Below are positions 44,104-52,681 of a stretch of 64,000 bases of DNA, piece after piece. The translations under genes were made by a program, and so were the position numbers. This stretch comes from Mesorhizobium sp. Root102 (GTDB lineage Bacteria > Pseudomonadota > Alphaproteobacteria > Rhizobiales > Rhizobiaceae): the NCBI RefSeq assembly GCF_001425625.1, contig NZ_LMCP01000023.1:272494-336493 (forward strand), in the 5' to 3' direction. Numbering within the stretch: the first letter of the stretch is position 1; each line of letters begins with the position of its first letter. The notes beneath the pieces were generated by a model. It made no database searches and was not told the origin of the DNA. It saw only the letters and a list, made by a program, of their open reading frames with translations.

Positions 44104-44931
44104 ATGAACACCCTTTCCGGCCGCAGTGCCATCGTCACCGGCGGTTTCTCGGGTATGGGCTTTGCCATTGCGACTGCGCTGGCTGAGGCCGGCGCCAACG
44201 TTGCCGTCGGCTCCTACATCGCGCCGGTCGGCTCCGACAGTTCAGATGCCGCCTACTATCCCGGTGCGGACGAGATCGAGCGCGTGCGTGCGGCTCTTGC
44301 AGCCCACGGAACCAGGGTCCACGCCGCTCACCTCGACGTGCGCGACAGCGACGTCACCAACCGTTTCGCGACGAACGCCGAAGCGGCCATCGGCCCCGCC
44401 GACATTCTGGTCAACGCCGCCGGCACCACGGCCGAGCAGCCGGTCTGCGGGCATTCCGACGCGCTGTGGGACAAGATCGTCGACACCAATCTGACCGGCG
44501 CCTTCCGCGTCACGCGTGCCGTGCTGCCGAGCATGATCGAGCGCGGCTGGGGCCGCATCGTCAATATCGGCTCAACCGCCGCCTCGGTCGGCTGGAAGGA
44601 CAACCCTGCCTACTGCGCGTCCAAGGCCGGACTTCTCGGCCTCACACGCTGCGTGGCGCTGGAAGGGGCGGCGCACGGCGTCACCTGCGTCATGATCAGC
44701 CCGACCTGGGTCGAGACCGAACTGATGCGCCGCAATGTGGCGCAGGTCGTCGAGCGCGAGGGCAAGGGGCGCACGCCTGAGGAGGCGATGGCCGAGATCG
44801 CCAGGGGCAATCCGCAGCAGCGCATGCTGCAGCCTCAGGAGATCGCCGCTCTGGCGGTCTTCCTGTGCTCTGATCTGGCCAAGGGCATCACTATGGAAAA
44901 CATACAGATCACCGGCGGAGCCCTGTGGTAG
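44104..44931 (+). CDS. Short-chain dehydrogenase/reductase
   Basis: This 275-residue SDR has SAIVTGGFSGMGFAIATALA, LVNAAGTTAEQPV and catalytic residues in IVNIGSTAASVGWKDNPAYCASKAG. An insertion of about 15 residues (IAPVGSDSSDAAYYPGADE) after the second strand is unusual. It lies about 100 bp after acxC with GGAG before the ATG and could reduce or oxidise the ketone or hydroxy-acid linked to the carboxylase. Coupling to the operon is likely but not certain. Confidence 0.88.
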   Translation: MNTLSGRSAIVTGGFSGMGFAIATALAEAGANVAVGSYIAPVGSDSSDAAYYPGADEIERVRAALAAHGTRVHAAHLDVRDSDVTNRFATNAEAAIGPADILVNAAGTTAEQPVCGHSDALWDKIVDTNLTGAFRVTRAVLPSMIERGWGRIVNIGSTAASVGWKDNPAYCASKAGLLGLTRCVALEGAAHGVTCVMISPTWVETELMRRNVAQVVEREGKGRTPEEAMAEIARGNPQQRMLQPQEIAALAVFLCSDLAKGITMENIQITGGALW

Positions 44932-45022
44932 CGTCTCGGACGTGGCTGATCTCTCCGCAGATGCCTCGCTGTAAGACAAGGTGACCGAATTTGCCATTGA
45001 GCGCCGGGCGCGATAGGTTATA

Positions 45023-45035
45023 TTGCACTGCACAA
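45023..45035. promoter_or_regulatory. TGCA-rich partial palindrome upstream of exoQ-like gene
   Basis: TTGCACTGCACAA resembles the stronger TGTTGC-N3-GCAACA sites elsewhere in the EPS locus. It is imperfect (the central TTGCA-C-TGCA pairs but the outer bases do not) and lies about 95 bp upstream of the start at 45127. Confidence 0.3.
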
Positions 45036-45126
45036 TGGAGACGCCGTTTATTGCACGCCCATGTTTGCGAAAATTCCGGCCGGATCATGGCTTGCCGGCC
45101 CCGGGTCGTGTCGGCGGGACTCTGAG

Positions 45127-46440
45127 ATGAAGATTCCAAAGTCCCTGCTGATCGATCCCGAGAAGAACTCGGTCTATGGCGCCTTTGCCGTAGCCGTCTC
45201 GATCTGGGCGTTTTCCTATTCGGTCATTTTCGGCCAGGTGCTGATCCTGGCCTACTATGCGGTCTGGCTTCCGCTCATCCTGGTCGATTACCGGCGGTTC
45301 CTGCGGCGGCTGTCCAGCGCCTGGCTGCCGCTGCTGTTTGCGGCCTATGTCTGCTTCTCGGTTTTCTGGTCGCAGGCGCCCGGCGTCACCGCGAGGACTT
45401 CGATCCAGTATTTTTCCCATATCGCCTGCGCCTACGTGGCTGCGCGCACCGTCAGCGTGCGCACATTGACCATAGGCGCGCTGGTCGGGATATTCGTCGT
45501 CCTCATCTATTCGCTGAAGGTCGGAAACTATTCCGAGGATGTTCTCGACGGCACCGTCAACTTCGTCGGAGCCTTCGCCTCCAAGAACCAGATCGGCTTT
45601 GTCGGCTCTCTCGGCATCTATTTCTGCTTTGTCTTCCTTGCCTTTTACCGGCGCGGCCGGCTGAGTCTCATCCTGGCGGTGCCCGTCGTGCTGCTGTCGG
45701 CCTATGTGCTGGTCGTCTCGCATTCCGCCACTTCGATGGCCTCGATACCGGCGGTTCTGGCGCTGGTGGCGCTTCTTGCCATGAGCAAACTTCTGTCACG
45801 GCGCTATCGCCGGGTGATCTTCCTGATCGGTGCCGGCCTGCTGGTCGTAACTGCCTTCGTCGCCTTGAATCTCGGGCTGATGGACTTCGTCCTCGCCCTC
45901 TTCGGCAAGGATTCTACGCTCACCGGGCGGACCTATCTGTGGGCGCAAGGCTGGAATGCCGTGCAGAAATCGCCGATTCTCGGCGTCGGTTATGCCGCCT
46001 ATTGGGTGCAGGGCTTCGCCGAAGCCGAGCGGCTGTGGAACGAGTTCTACATCACCAACCGCACCGGCTTCCACTTCCACAACACCTATATCGAGGCCCT
46101 CGTCGAACTCGGCTTCGTTGGGGCGACGCTGGTATCGCTGATCATGCTGCGCACGCTCTACGGCCACGTTTCGGCGGTCATCTTCAGGACCTGGCAAGCG
46201 GATTCGGTGATCCTCGTCGGCGTGATGGTGCTGCTGCTGATCCGCTCCTTCGTCGAGGTTGAGATCCTCAATCCCTACATCATGGGCTCTTTCCTGATGT
46301 ATTTCAGCTTCTTCAAGCTGGCGCGGCTGCCCGTTACTCGTACGCGGTGGTCGCAGGCCCTGGAGCCGGCGGAGGCGGCCAGGGGCGCGGCTGACTGGCC
46401 CCGGCATGCCGGCCGTCCGGCGGCGGCCGGTCCGTCATGA
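45127..46440 (+). CDS. exoQ: O-antigen ligase/polymerase-like membrane protein, ExoQ-like
   Basis: This 437-residue polytopic inner-membrane protein has about ten membrane segments and the large periplasmic loop typical of the Wzy/WaaL/ExoQ family (TLTGRTYLWAQGWNAVQKSPILGVGYAAYW, then FHFHNTYIEALVELGFVG). The Arg, the GxGY-type motif and HNxYxxxL are the conserved active-loop residues. In rhizobia ExoQ polymerises EPS repeat units. Start 45127 (MKIPKSLL) is favoured; the frame upstream to 45061 lacks a membrane or signal character. exoF and exoY lie opposite, convergent with it. Confidence 0.85.
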   Translation: MKIPKSLLIDPEKNSVYGAFAVAVSIWAFSYSVIFGQVLILAYYAVWLPLILVDYRRFLRRLSSAWLPLLFAAYVCFSVFWSQAPGVTARTSIQYFSHIACAYVAARTVSVRTLTIGALVGIFVVLIYSLKVGNYSEDVLDGTVNFVGAFASKNQIGFVGSLGIYFCFVFLAFYRRGRLSLILAVPVVLLSAYVLVVSHSATSMASIPAVLALVALLAMSKLLSRRYRRVIFLIGAGLLVVTAFVALNLGLMDFVLALFGKDSTLTGRTYLWAQGWNAVQKSPILGVGYAAYWVQGFAEAERLWNEFYITNRTGFHFHNTYIEALVELGFVGATLVSLIMLRTLYGHVSAVIFRTWQADSVILVGVMVLLLIRSFVEVEILNPYIMGSFLMYFSFFKLARLPVTRTRWSQALEPAEAARGAADWPRHAGRPAAAGPS

Positions 46441-46909
46441 GTGATCAACTCGCGGGCTGAAGTCAAAGTTCGCAAAACCGTAGCGACGCCGCGCTTGTCG
46501 CGATCTGGGCCGAACTCCGATATGCTTGCCGCAAAGCATAGGAGGTTTCATGCCATATGCTATTGAGACATGCCCGGACGACGTTGATCGGTAACAAACG
46601 CTTCTCCACAGCTTGGCCGAAGAGGGCAGTCGGATCGCCAACGCAATCTGGCAGCCCGCGCGCGATATTCTGCCAGAGAACGGCCCATTCACGCAGCCGT
46701 CTGGCTACATCATCATTTTGGGGTACCCACACTAAATGCCGGCCAGAAGCGCCCCGCTGACGTGATCGGCATGCCGTCCGCGTCACGCGCATTGCTACAG
46801 GCGACGAAACCATCGGCCGACGCTGATTTCAGATTTAAAACAGAGACACCACCCCAACCCATCCGTGCCGGATGGTTTGAAACACTAGGGTGGTGCCGGG
46901 TTCGCGAGG
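46441..46909. other. Convergent intergenic region without a supported gene
   Basis: A 116-codon minus-strand frame (46463-46813) is open but has no ribosome site and no family I recognise, so I leave it uncalled; it could be a decayed gene. The only clear structure is the nested inverted repeat at 46847-46895. Confidence 0.4.
46847..46895. terminator. Nested inverted repeat downstream of exoF
   Basis: Outer arms CACCACCC and GGGTGGTG enclose an inner hairpin CCATCC-GTGCC-GGATGG. It ends 15 bp beyond the exoF stop (minus strand) and about 400 bp from the exoQ-like stop. The structure suits a terminator without a T-tract or a dispersed palindromic repeat. Confidence 0.4.
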
Positions 46910-48175
46910 CTACTGGCTGGCCAGCGGCGCCAGCTTGACCTTGATCACATCGCCAGGCAGCACCAGTGTGTCTTCCTTGGCGGCTATTTCGCTGGTCTTG
47001 CCGTCGACATTGCGCACCAGTGAATAGAGCAGAGTGGGCTGCTGATCATTTGTCATGGCGGCCGTCGTCGCGGGATCGGTGGCCTGGGCTATCAGGCCTT
47101 TCTGCATATTCGCCTTCAGCGCGGCCTCGTTCAGGTCGGCCTCGGTCTGCTGCCGATCGGTGGCGAGACTTGAACTCAAGGTGTTCTGGGCATCGATGGC
47201 GTCCTGCTTCGCCTTGCTGATCGCCTGCTTGGCGGTAAGGATGGCCGTCTCGTAGTCCAGGATCTTGCCCTGCAGGTCGGCGACCGACTGCCGCGAATCC
47301 AGCAGCCGGGCGTTGGCGATCAGGCCTTTCTGCGCCAGCGTGCCGATGCTGGCGAGTTGCTGCTGTGACAGGTCGACCTGCTGCTGCTGGTTGACGATCT
47401 TCTTCTGCAGCGATTCGATCTCGGATTCCAAAACCCCTTTCAGATCGTCGAGCGCTTCAAGCTTCAGCTTCAGCGCCGTTTGGTCCGCCGTCAGGATCGT
47501 CATCTCGTCGGCGACGATGGCTGGCAGTCTCGGATCGCCCTCGACCTCCTTAGGCACGTCGAAACTCGCCTTGCCGGCCATGTCCGCGTCGATGCGGGCG
47601 CGCCGGACGACCAGCCGAATGCGCCGGTCGTCAGAGACATCGAAGTTGCCCTTGGCGGTGACCAGGTCCTTGCCGAGTTGAGGGCCGTAGTCGGCGGTTC
47701 TCCTGATGCCACCGGCGACGCTGATGGCCTTCAACACCGTCAGGTCGGGTACATAAGGAAATTGGCCTGGGTTCTGGACTTCGCCCGAAATGTAGAATGG
47801 CCGGAACTGTGCCATCTCGACCGAGGCTTCCGGTCTGTCCGACAAAGCGAGCTTTTTCTGCAAAGCCTCGCCGATCGCCGTTGCGATTTCAGACGTGGTC
47901 TTGCCGGATGCCGGCAGCTCGCCGGCGAAGGGCACCGACAGCGTGCCGGATGGACCGACCGTGTACTCGCCGTTCACCGCCGACCAGTCACGAAATGTGC
48001 CTTCCACGGTCTGCCATTCGGCAACGCGGATGGTCAGCTTGTCCTGCGATCCGAGGCGGTAGTCGCCGGCAGCCGCGACGTGGGGGATGACGAGCGACAC
48101 GGCAAGGCATGTAGCCAGCAAACGAGCCCGCCGCAGACGGCCGGAAACCGGGCCGCTGCGAAAGGCTTCGATCAT
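46910..48175 (-). CDS. exoF: EPS export outer-membrane/periplasmic protein, ExoF-like
   Basis: This 421-residue protein, the same length as ExoF of S. meliloti, has an N-terminal signal segment (LLATCLAVSLVIPHVAAAG). A polysaccharide biosynthesis/export (PES) domain follows (GDYRLGSQDKLTIRVAEWQ, YTVGPSGTLSVPFAGEL), then a SLBB-like region (FYISGEVQNPGQFPYVPDLTVLKAISVAGG). A long coiled coil spans about 225-365. Together with ExoY it initiates and exports EPS. The start at 48175 gives the expected export signal; the longer frame to 48400 overlaps the exoY 3' end. Confidence 0.92.
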   Translation of the reverse strand: MIEAFRSGPVSGRLRRARLLATCLAVSLVIPHVAAAGDYRLGSQDKLTIRVAEWQTVEGTFRDWSAVNGEYTVGPSGTLSVPFAGELPASGKTTSEIATAIGEALQKKLALSDRPEASVEMAQFRPFYISGEVQNPGQFPYVPDLTVLKAISVAGGIRRTADYGPQLGKDLVTAKGNFDVSDDRRIRLVVRRARIDADMAGKASFDVPKEVEGDPRLPAIVADEMTILTADQTALKLKLEALDDLKGVLESEIESLQKKIVNQQQQVDLSQQQLASIGTLAQKGLIANARLLDSRQSVADLQGKILDYETAILTAKQAISKAKQDAIDAQNTLSSSLATDRQQTEADLNEAALKANMQKGLIAQATDPATTAAMTNDQQPTLLYSLVRNVDGKTSEIAAKEDTLVLPGDVIKVKLAPLASQ

Positions 48176-48275
48176 ATCTGTTTTCAACTGAACGTTCCGA
48201 TCCGCTTTAGCCCCATCGCCCGATGAACTTGCGTCGAATGGCGGCGCCAATGTCTGGCATTGGCCGCCGGCTTGA

Positions 48276-48953
48276 TCAGTAAGAGCCGCGCGACATCCAC
48301 ACGGCCGGGACAGTCTTGATGATGATGCGAACGTCTTCGAACAGCGACCAGTTCTCGACATAGTGGCGGTCGAAAGCGACGCGACTGTCATAGGATACAT
48401 CGTTGCGGCCGCTGACCTGCCACAGGCCGGTCAGGCCGGGGCGGGATTTCAGGTAGTAGACGGCGGATGTGCCATAAATCTCCAGTTCGTCGCGCACCAC
48501 CGGACGAGGGCCGACAAGGCTCATATCGCCCTGCAGGATGTTGATGATCTGCGGCAGCTCATCGAGGCTGAGTTTCCTCAGCACCGCTCCCACGCGGGTG
48601 ACGCGCGGATCGTTCTTCAGCTTGCGGGTCGCCATCCATTCCGCATTGGCGTCCGGGTTGGTGGCGAGATAGGCTGCCAGCACCTTGTCGCCGTCCGGAA
48701 CCATGGTGCGGAACTTCAGGCAAGGAAAAATCCGCCCGCCGCGCCCGATTCGCCTGTGGCCGTAGAAAATCGAGCCGCCGTCGGAAAACTTGACGAGCAG
48801 CGCTATCATGACAAACAGCGGGCTGAGGGCGATCAAGCCAATCAGTGAACCGGTGATATCGAAGCTGCGTTTCAGCAGGCCGCCGATCGGCGGCGGAAAA
48901 TCGATGTCAGCCTGCGAAAAGCTCGCGGTGGCCGACTTGGCAGCGTCCCTCAT
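48276..48953 (-). CDS. exoY: Undecaprenyl-phosphate sugar transferase, ExoY-like
   Basis: This 225-residue polyisoprenyl-phosphate hexose-1-phosphate transferase (bacterial sugar transferase family) has one N-terminal membrane helix (FDITGSLIGLIALSPLFVMIA). The catalytic core includes RIGRGGRIFPCLKFRTM, LRKLSLDELPQIINILQGDMSLVGPRP (the Asp-Glu pair and PRP) and RPGLTGLWQVSGR. It loads the first sugar (galactose in succinoglycan) onto the lipid carrier. It is 100 bp upstream of exoF, in the same orientation. Confidence 0.94.
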   Translation of the reverse strand: MRDAAKSATASFSQADIDFPPPIGGLLKRSFDITGSLIGLIALSPLFVMIALLVKFSDGGSIFYGHRRIGRGGRIFPCLKFRTMVPDGDKVLAAYLATNPDANAEWMATRKLKNDPRVTRVGAVLRKLSLDELPQIINILQGDMSLVGPRPVVRDELEIYGTSAVYYLKSRPGLTGLWQVSGRNDVSYDSRVAFDRHYVENWSLFEDVRIIIKTVPAVWMSRGSY

Positions 48954-49005
48954 GCCGTAAACTCCATGCGTTGAACGAATGGTTCACCACACGATACCAA
49001 AAAAA

Positions 49006-49020
49006 TGTTGCAGCGCAACA
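49006..49020. promoter_or_regulatory. EPS-locus palindrome, copy 1
   Basis: TGTTGC-AGC-GCAACA has perfect 6-bp arms and lies 53 bp upstream of exoY. It is preceded by ACCAAAAAAA, as is the copy at 62824. Related sites are at 55765, 58597 and 62824. TGC-rich palindromes of this kind resemble the target of PhaR/AniA regulators, which in rhizobia link polyhydroxybutyrate and EPS; that link is hypothesis. Confidence 0.55.
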
Positions 49021-49410
49021 CACAATTTCCCACCCCTTTGAAATAGTCACGTCATGAATTGACTAAATAATAAGCTAGACATGCACAAATTTCGGGATAT
49101 TTAGCACATTTGTGACAACAAACGGGCTCGGTCGAAAAAATAAGGACCTTTTTAGGGCGATTTTTAGGCAGCCCTACCTATCTGCCAGGGCGCGGCGAAC
49201 TTTAGTGCTTTAGCATGCCATGATACTTGGAACAAACCGTATAAAATACTACTAATATTGCCTATTTTACTGAAAGCTGCGGATGGCCGGAGATCGGCTT
49301 GAATCCGGTCGCGTGCATTGCACCATGGCAGAGTCGATTGCAAAAGCTCGATCAAAAATATCCGCAGTTGCCCTTGCCGCCTACTGCTCGCCTTAATAGA
49401 ATTGCAAATT

Positions 49411-49436
49411 ATACCTGTCAGAGTAGCGACAGGTAT
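49411..49436. promoter_or_regulatory. Inverted repeat upstream of exoX
   Basis: ATACCTGTC and GACAGGTAT are perfect 9-bp arms with an 8-bp spacer, about 120 bp upstream of the exoX-like start. It could be an operator or a leader RNA hairpin. No T-tract follows. Confidence 0.45.
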
Positions 49437-49554
49437 CAAAGGCCGGAAGCAACCGGTCGAGAGTGGGCGACCTTAACAAGCCCACATGACAAGGGACGGC
49501 GCTCGGGTGGGGCAATCGTTAAATGTACCCGAGCCGGTTTATGGGCTGTTGGGT

Positions 49555-49830
49555 ATGGCACTTCCAAAATTCATCCTCGGGATGATTTTCGCTTTGGCGA
49601 TCGTCGTTTGCTGGTCGTGGCTGGGCGGCGCGTCGATAGGCACAATACTGGTGCGCGTGATCATATGCGCCGTGGTCATTCAGGCGGGCTATTTCGTGCT
49701 CATCTATGCCATGATCGCCAGGAGCGCGCCGACGCGGGCTGACATGGCTCGTGACGCTGAGCGAAAACTGAATGCGCCCGAGGTCGCCGAAGGCGAGAAG
49801 CTGGGCAGCGCCAGGCGCAGCCTGCACTAA
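49555..49830 (+). CDS. exoX: Exopolysaccharide production repressor-like protein, ExoX/SyrA family
   Basis: This 91-residue small membrane protein has two hydrophobic segments (KFILGMIFALAIVVCWSWLG and ILVRVIICAVVIQAGYFVLI) and a charged cytoplasmic tail. Its length and the C-AVVIQAGYFVLIYAMIA pattern fit ExoX/SyrA proteins, which act post-translationally to lower EPS synthesis, apparently through ExoY. It lies 600 bp from exoY in divergent orientation. The start at 49555 matches the family's short N terminus; an in-frame ATG at 49486 would add 23 residues. Confidence 0.75.
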   Translation: MALPKFILGMIFALAIVVCWSWLGGASIGTILVRVIICAVVIQAGYFVLIYAMIARSAPTRADMARDAERKLNAPEVAEGEKLGSARRSLH

Positions 49831-49847
49831 CCAGCGCCCGACCGGCG

Positions 49848-51692
49848 TCAGGCGACGTTGGCGGGTTGGGGTTCCGACTGTTCCCCCGACAGCATCCTCG
49901 ACAACCGGCTACCGGTTTTTTCTTTCAGCCGCTGATATTGGCCGACCTCGACGACACGGCCGTTTTCCATCGCAACCACCCAGTCGGCGAAGGCGATCAT
50001 CGACGGCCGGTGCGCAATGGTCAGGATCGTCATCGTACCGCGCAATCCATCTATCGACCTGGCAATCAGCGACTGGTTCTGCCAGTCGAGGGCGCTGGTG
50101 GCCTCGTCCAGGATGAGCAGCGACGGCTTGCGCAGCAGCGCGCGCGCAAGCGCGATGCGCTGGCGTTCGCCGCCCGAGAGCCGCGCGCCGCGGTCGCCGA
50201 CCACCGTATCGAGCCCGAGGTCGAGCCGTTCGACGAACTCGCCGGCGTGCGCCGAGCGCAGCGCGGTCCATAGCTCGTCATCGCTGGCCTGCGGCGCGGC
50301 AAGGCGCAGGTTCGCCGCGATCGTGTCATGCAGCAGGAACACGTCCTGCGGCACATAGGCCACCTGGTCGCGCCAACGCCGGCGATTGCCCGCATCGATC
50401 TCGACACCGTCGACCAGCATCTTGCCGGCGCTCGGCTCAAGCAGGCCAAGCAGCATGTCGGCGATCGTGCTCTTGCCAGATCCGGAGGGGCCGATCAGCG
50501 CGGTGACCTTGCCTGCAGGCAGGCCGAAGGTGATGCCGGTGACCACCGTCCTGACGGGGTCGTCGCCATAGAAGAACGAAACGTCCCCTACGTTGAGCCC
50601 GGTGGTGAGCGACAGCTTGTCGCCTTCCCCGGCTCCCGCTTCGTCTGGCTCGCGTTCGGCGTCGAACCGTGCCTGCAGGCTGCGCATCGACGTGTAGGCG
50701 GGCAGATTGATCAGTACCTGCTGAGCCTGCGTCTGCATGTCCATGAAGCGCGGCGCTATGCGCATGAAGACCAAGAGCAAGACGACGATCTCGGCCAGCG
50801 ACAGGTTGAAGCGGACCAGCGCCACATAGATGAACAGGCTCAGGCCCACGACGCTCGCCACCTGGAACACCGCGGTGCCGATGGTGCTGTTGCGCACATA
50901 GTCGACATTGTCGGTCTTCATCTTTTCCAGTGTCGACTGAAGTTGCGCGAAATAGCTGGCTTCGACGTTCAGGCTCTTGGCCACCTTGATGCCGCCGAGA
51001 AATTCCGAGACCGTCCGGTACTGATCCTGACGGTTGGCGGTCAGCACCCGGCCAAAGGCAGTGGCCCGCGTCCGGAAGGGCTGCAGCGCCACGAACATCA
51101 GGATGCCGATGACGATGGCAAACAGTGTCATGACCGGTGAGATGAACATGGAAATCAGCAGATAGCCGGCCAGAAGCACGGCGATCTGCACCAGCATCAA
51201 CAGTGAGAAGGCAGCACCCTGGACGCGGTCGATGTCGCCGGTCAGGGCATGATCGAGGTCGGAACTCCGCATGCGCGTAAAAACGCCCCAGCGCGCCTTG
51301 CCGATGCTCTCGAACAGGTTCATGCGCACGCGGTTGATGAAGTCGAACAGCAGTTTGGCCATGTAGACCGACTTGAAGCGGTTGAACGCCGCCTGCACGG
51401 CAACAAGCCCGACGAGTGCACAGAGCACCGTGGTCAGTTGCAACGTGCCGTCCGGCACCAGCCAGCGCACGAAATCATTGTTCGGCAGCTTGACCGCGAA
51501 ATCCTGGTCGGCGCGTCCGACCAGATGCAGCAGCGGGATGAGCAGCAGGATGGAGATACCCTCGGTCAGGCTGCCCAGGATAAGGAAGATCAGTGCCGTC
51601 CAGGCGCGCCGGCCACCGATCTGGGCAATGGCGGCGCCGAATGCGGCAATGTCTCGAAACAGCGACAGGCGAAGGATCGGGGACTTCGACAT
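49848..51692 (-). CDS. Lasso peptide ABC exporter (LasD-type, fused permease-ATPase)
   Basis: This 614-residue half-transporter has an N-terminal six-helix ABC membrane domain (about 1-330, including GSLTEGISILLLIPLLHLVG). The ATPase domain has Walker A GPSGSGKST, signature LSGGERQRIALARALL, Walker B LLILDEATSALD and switch His in IAHRPS. There is no N-terminal C39 peptidase. It is the last gene of the lasso-peptide operon, 8 bp after the kinase gene, and should export the mature peptide and give self-protection as in other lasso clusters. Start 51692 (MSKSPILR). It converges with exoX at a 17-bp gap. Confidence 0.9.
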   Translation of the reverse strand: MSKSPILRLSLFRDIAAFGAAIAQIGGRRAWTALIFLILGSLTEGISILLLIPLLHLVGRADQDFAVKLPNNDFVRWLVPDGTLQLTTVLCALVGLVAVQAAFNRFKSVYMAKLLFDFINRVRMNLFESIGKARWGVFTRMRSSDLDHALTGDIDRVQGAAFSLLMLVQIAVLLAGYLLISMFISPVMTLFAIVIGILMFVALQPFRTRATAFGRVLTANRQDQYRTVSEFLGGIKVAKSLNVEASYFAQLQSTLEKMKTDNVDYVRNSTIGTAVFQVASVVGLSLFIYVALVRFNLSLAEIVVLLLVFMRIAPRFMDMQTQAQQVLINLPAYTSMRSLQARFDAEREPDEAGAGEGDKLSLTTGLNVGDVSFFYGDDPVRTVVTGITFGLPAGKVTALIGPSGSGKSTIADMLLGLLEPSAGKMLVDGVEIDAGNRRRWRDQVAYVPQDVFLLHDTIAANLRLAAPQASDDELWTALRSAHAGEFVERLDLGLDTVVGDRGARLSGGERQRIALARALLRKPSLLILDEATSALDWQNQSLIARSIDGLRGTMTILTIAHRPSMIAFADWVVAMENGRVVEVGQYQRLKEKTGSRLSRMLSGEQSEPQPANVA

Positions 51693-51700
51693 GATTGCGC

Positions 51701-52681
51701 TCACGACCGCCGACTGCCAGCCGCCAGATCCCTTTCGATCAGGTCCACGGCTTCGCCGATCCTGTCCAGGCCCGTCGGAACTTCCAGCCGGCACACGCCG
51801 ACATGGTTAGCGATCCATGAACATTGCCGAAGATGCGCCGCCGCGAAATCGTCGGGTAGGGCCGCGCGGCCGAAACGCGTCACATAGGAGAATTTGATGA
51901 TGGCCGGCAGGGCGGCGATGGCGGGCAAGGGCGTGATATCGGCCCCTTCGCCGCGCTCGAGAATATAGATCCTGGTCGCCGGCACCTTGTCGCCGGAAAA
52001 GCCGCCGTTCAGGCGATGCTGCATCTTGTCGATCGCCGGATGCACTTGCGGCCGCACGTCCGCTTCCCCGAGCGAGATCGCCGCCGCCGCGTCGGCCGCC
52101 AGCTTGATCTGCGGAAATCCCGGAACGATCATCGGCTCACCCGGATCGGCGAGGTCCAGCGCCACCACGTCATCGGTAAGCAGTTGATGTCCGGCCCGGA
52201 TCATCGCGCTTGCCGTCGTCGACTTGCCGGCACCCTTGTCGCCCATGAAGATGGCACTCGTGCCGGCGATGGCAATGGCGCTGGCATGCAGGACGAGCAG
52301 ACCCCGCCGGTGCAGCAGCAGCGCCATGACCGGACCCAAGAGCGGAAACGCGATCAGCGTGTCGTCGACGCCCGGCGCCGGTTCGATGTCGATGCGGCGG
52401 CCATCGCTGATCAGGAACGCGCCGACGGCATGCCAGGCCAGATATTGCCGGTCCGGCTCGAAGCGGAAGTCGGTCGCGGCCGAGGGCTTTGGCAGGCCGA
52501 TCGCGCCGACGGCGATCACGACATCCGCCGCGCCCGGCGCCGCCGGCTCCAGTTCGGGCAACGTCACCTCGGACGCGATGGTCAGGCCATAGGCCCGGTA
52601 GAAGCGGCGTTCCCGCACGACCCGGCCATGCGGACGGGGATCGTCGCTGTGTGCGGCGAGCGGCTCGTTGCGGGGCATCAT
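51701..52681 (-). CDS. HPr-kinase-like protein, probable lasso peptide tailoring kinase
   Basis: This 326-residue protein has a P-loop of the HPr kinase/phosphorylase fold: ASAIAIAGTSAIFMGDKGAGKST followed by HQLLTDDVVALDL. The N-terminal beta domain begins YGLTIASEVTLPELEP. No PTS genes are nearby. Kinases of this type (ThcoK, PadeK) phosphorylate the C-terminal Ser of lasso precursors (established); the precursor here ends in Ser. The start at 52681 overlaps the cyclase stop (ATGA). Such proteins are common in clusters with a PqqD-like element. Activity on the peptide is inference. Confidence 0.85.
   Translation of the reverse strand: MMPRNEPLAAHSDDPRPHGRVVRERRFYRAYGLTIASEVTLPELEPAAPGAADVVIAVGAIGLPKPSAATDFRFEPDRQYLAWHAVGAFLISDGRRIDIEPAPGVDDTLIAFPLLGPVMALLLHRRGLLVLHASAIAIAGTSAIFMGDKGAGKSTTASAMIRAGHQLLTDDVVALDLADPGEPMIVPGFPQIKLAADAAAAISLGEADVRPQVHPAIDKMQHRLNGGFSGDKVPATRIYILERGEGADITPLPAIAALPAIIKFSYVTRFGRAALPDDFAAAHLRQCSWIANHVGVCRLEVPTGLDRIGEAVDLIERDLAAGSRRS

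Larger units (their letters stand above)
48954..49554. other. AT-rich divergent regulatory region between exoY and exoX
   Basis: About 600 bp with much lower GC than its surroundings and no supported gene. It contains a short TGAAC-N5-GTTCA repeat at 48972-48986, the EPS palindrome at 49006-49020, an AT-rich stretch at 49040-49280, and a long inverted repeat at 49411-49436. AT-rich exo promoters are typical targets of MucR/Ros-type regulators in rhizobia (established), but no such site can be assigned by eye. Confidence 0.5.

Noticed and set aside
46463..46813. 116-codon minus-strand frame between exoQ-like gene and exoF
   Set aside because: No recognisable family or ribosome site; possibly a decayed gene but cannot be supported.
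51701..52681. Reading the HPr-kinase-like gene as part of a PTS nitrogen system
   Set aside because: No HPr, EIIA or two-component PTS neighbours; it is coupled by overlap to the lasso cyclase.
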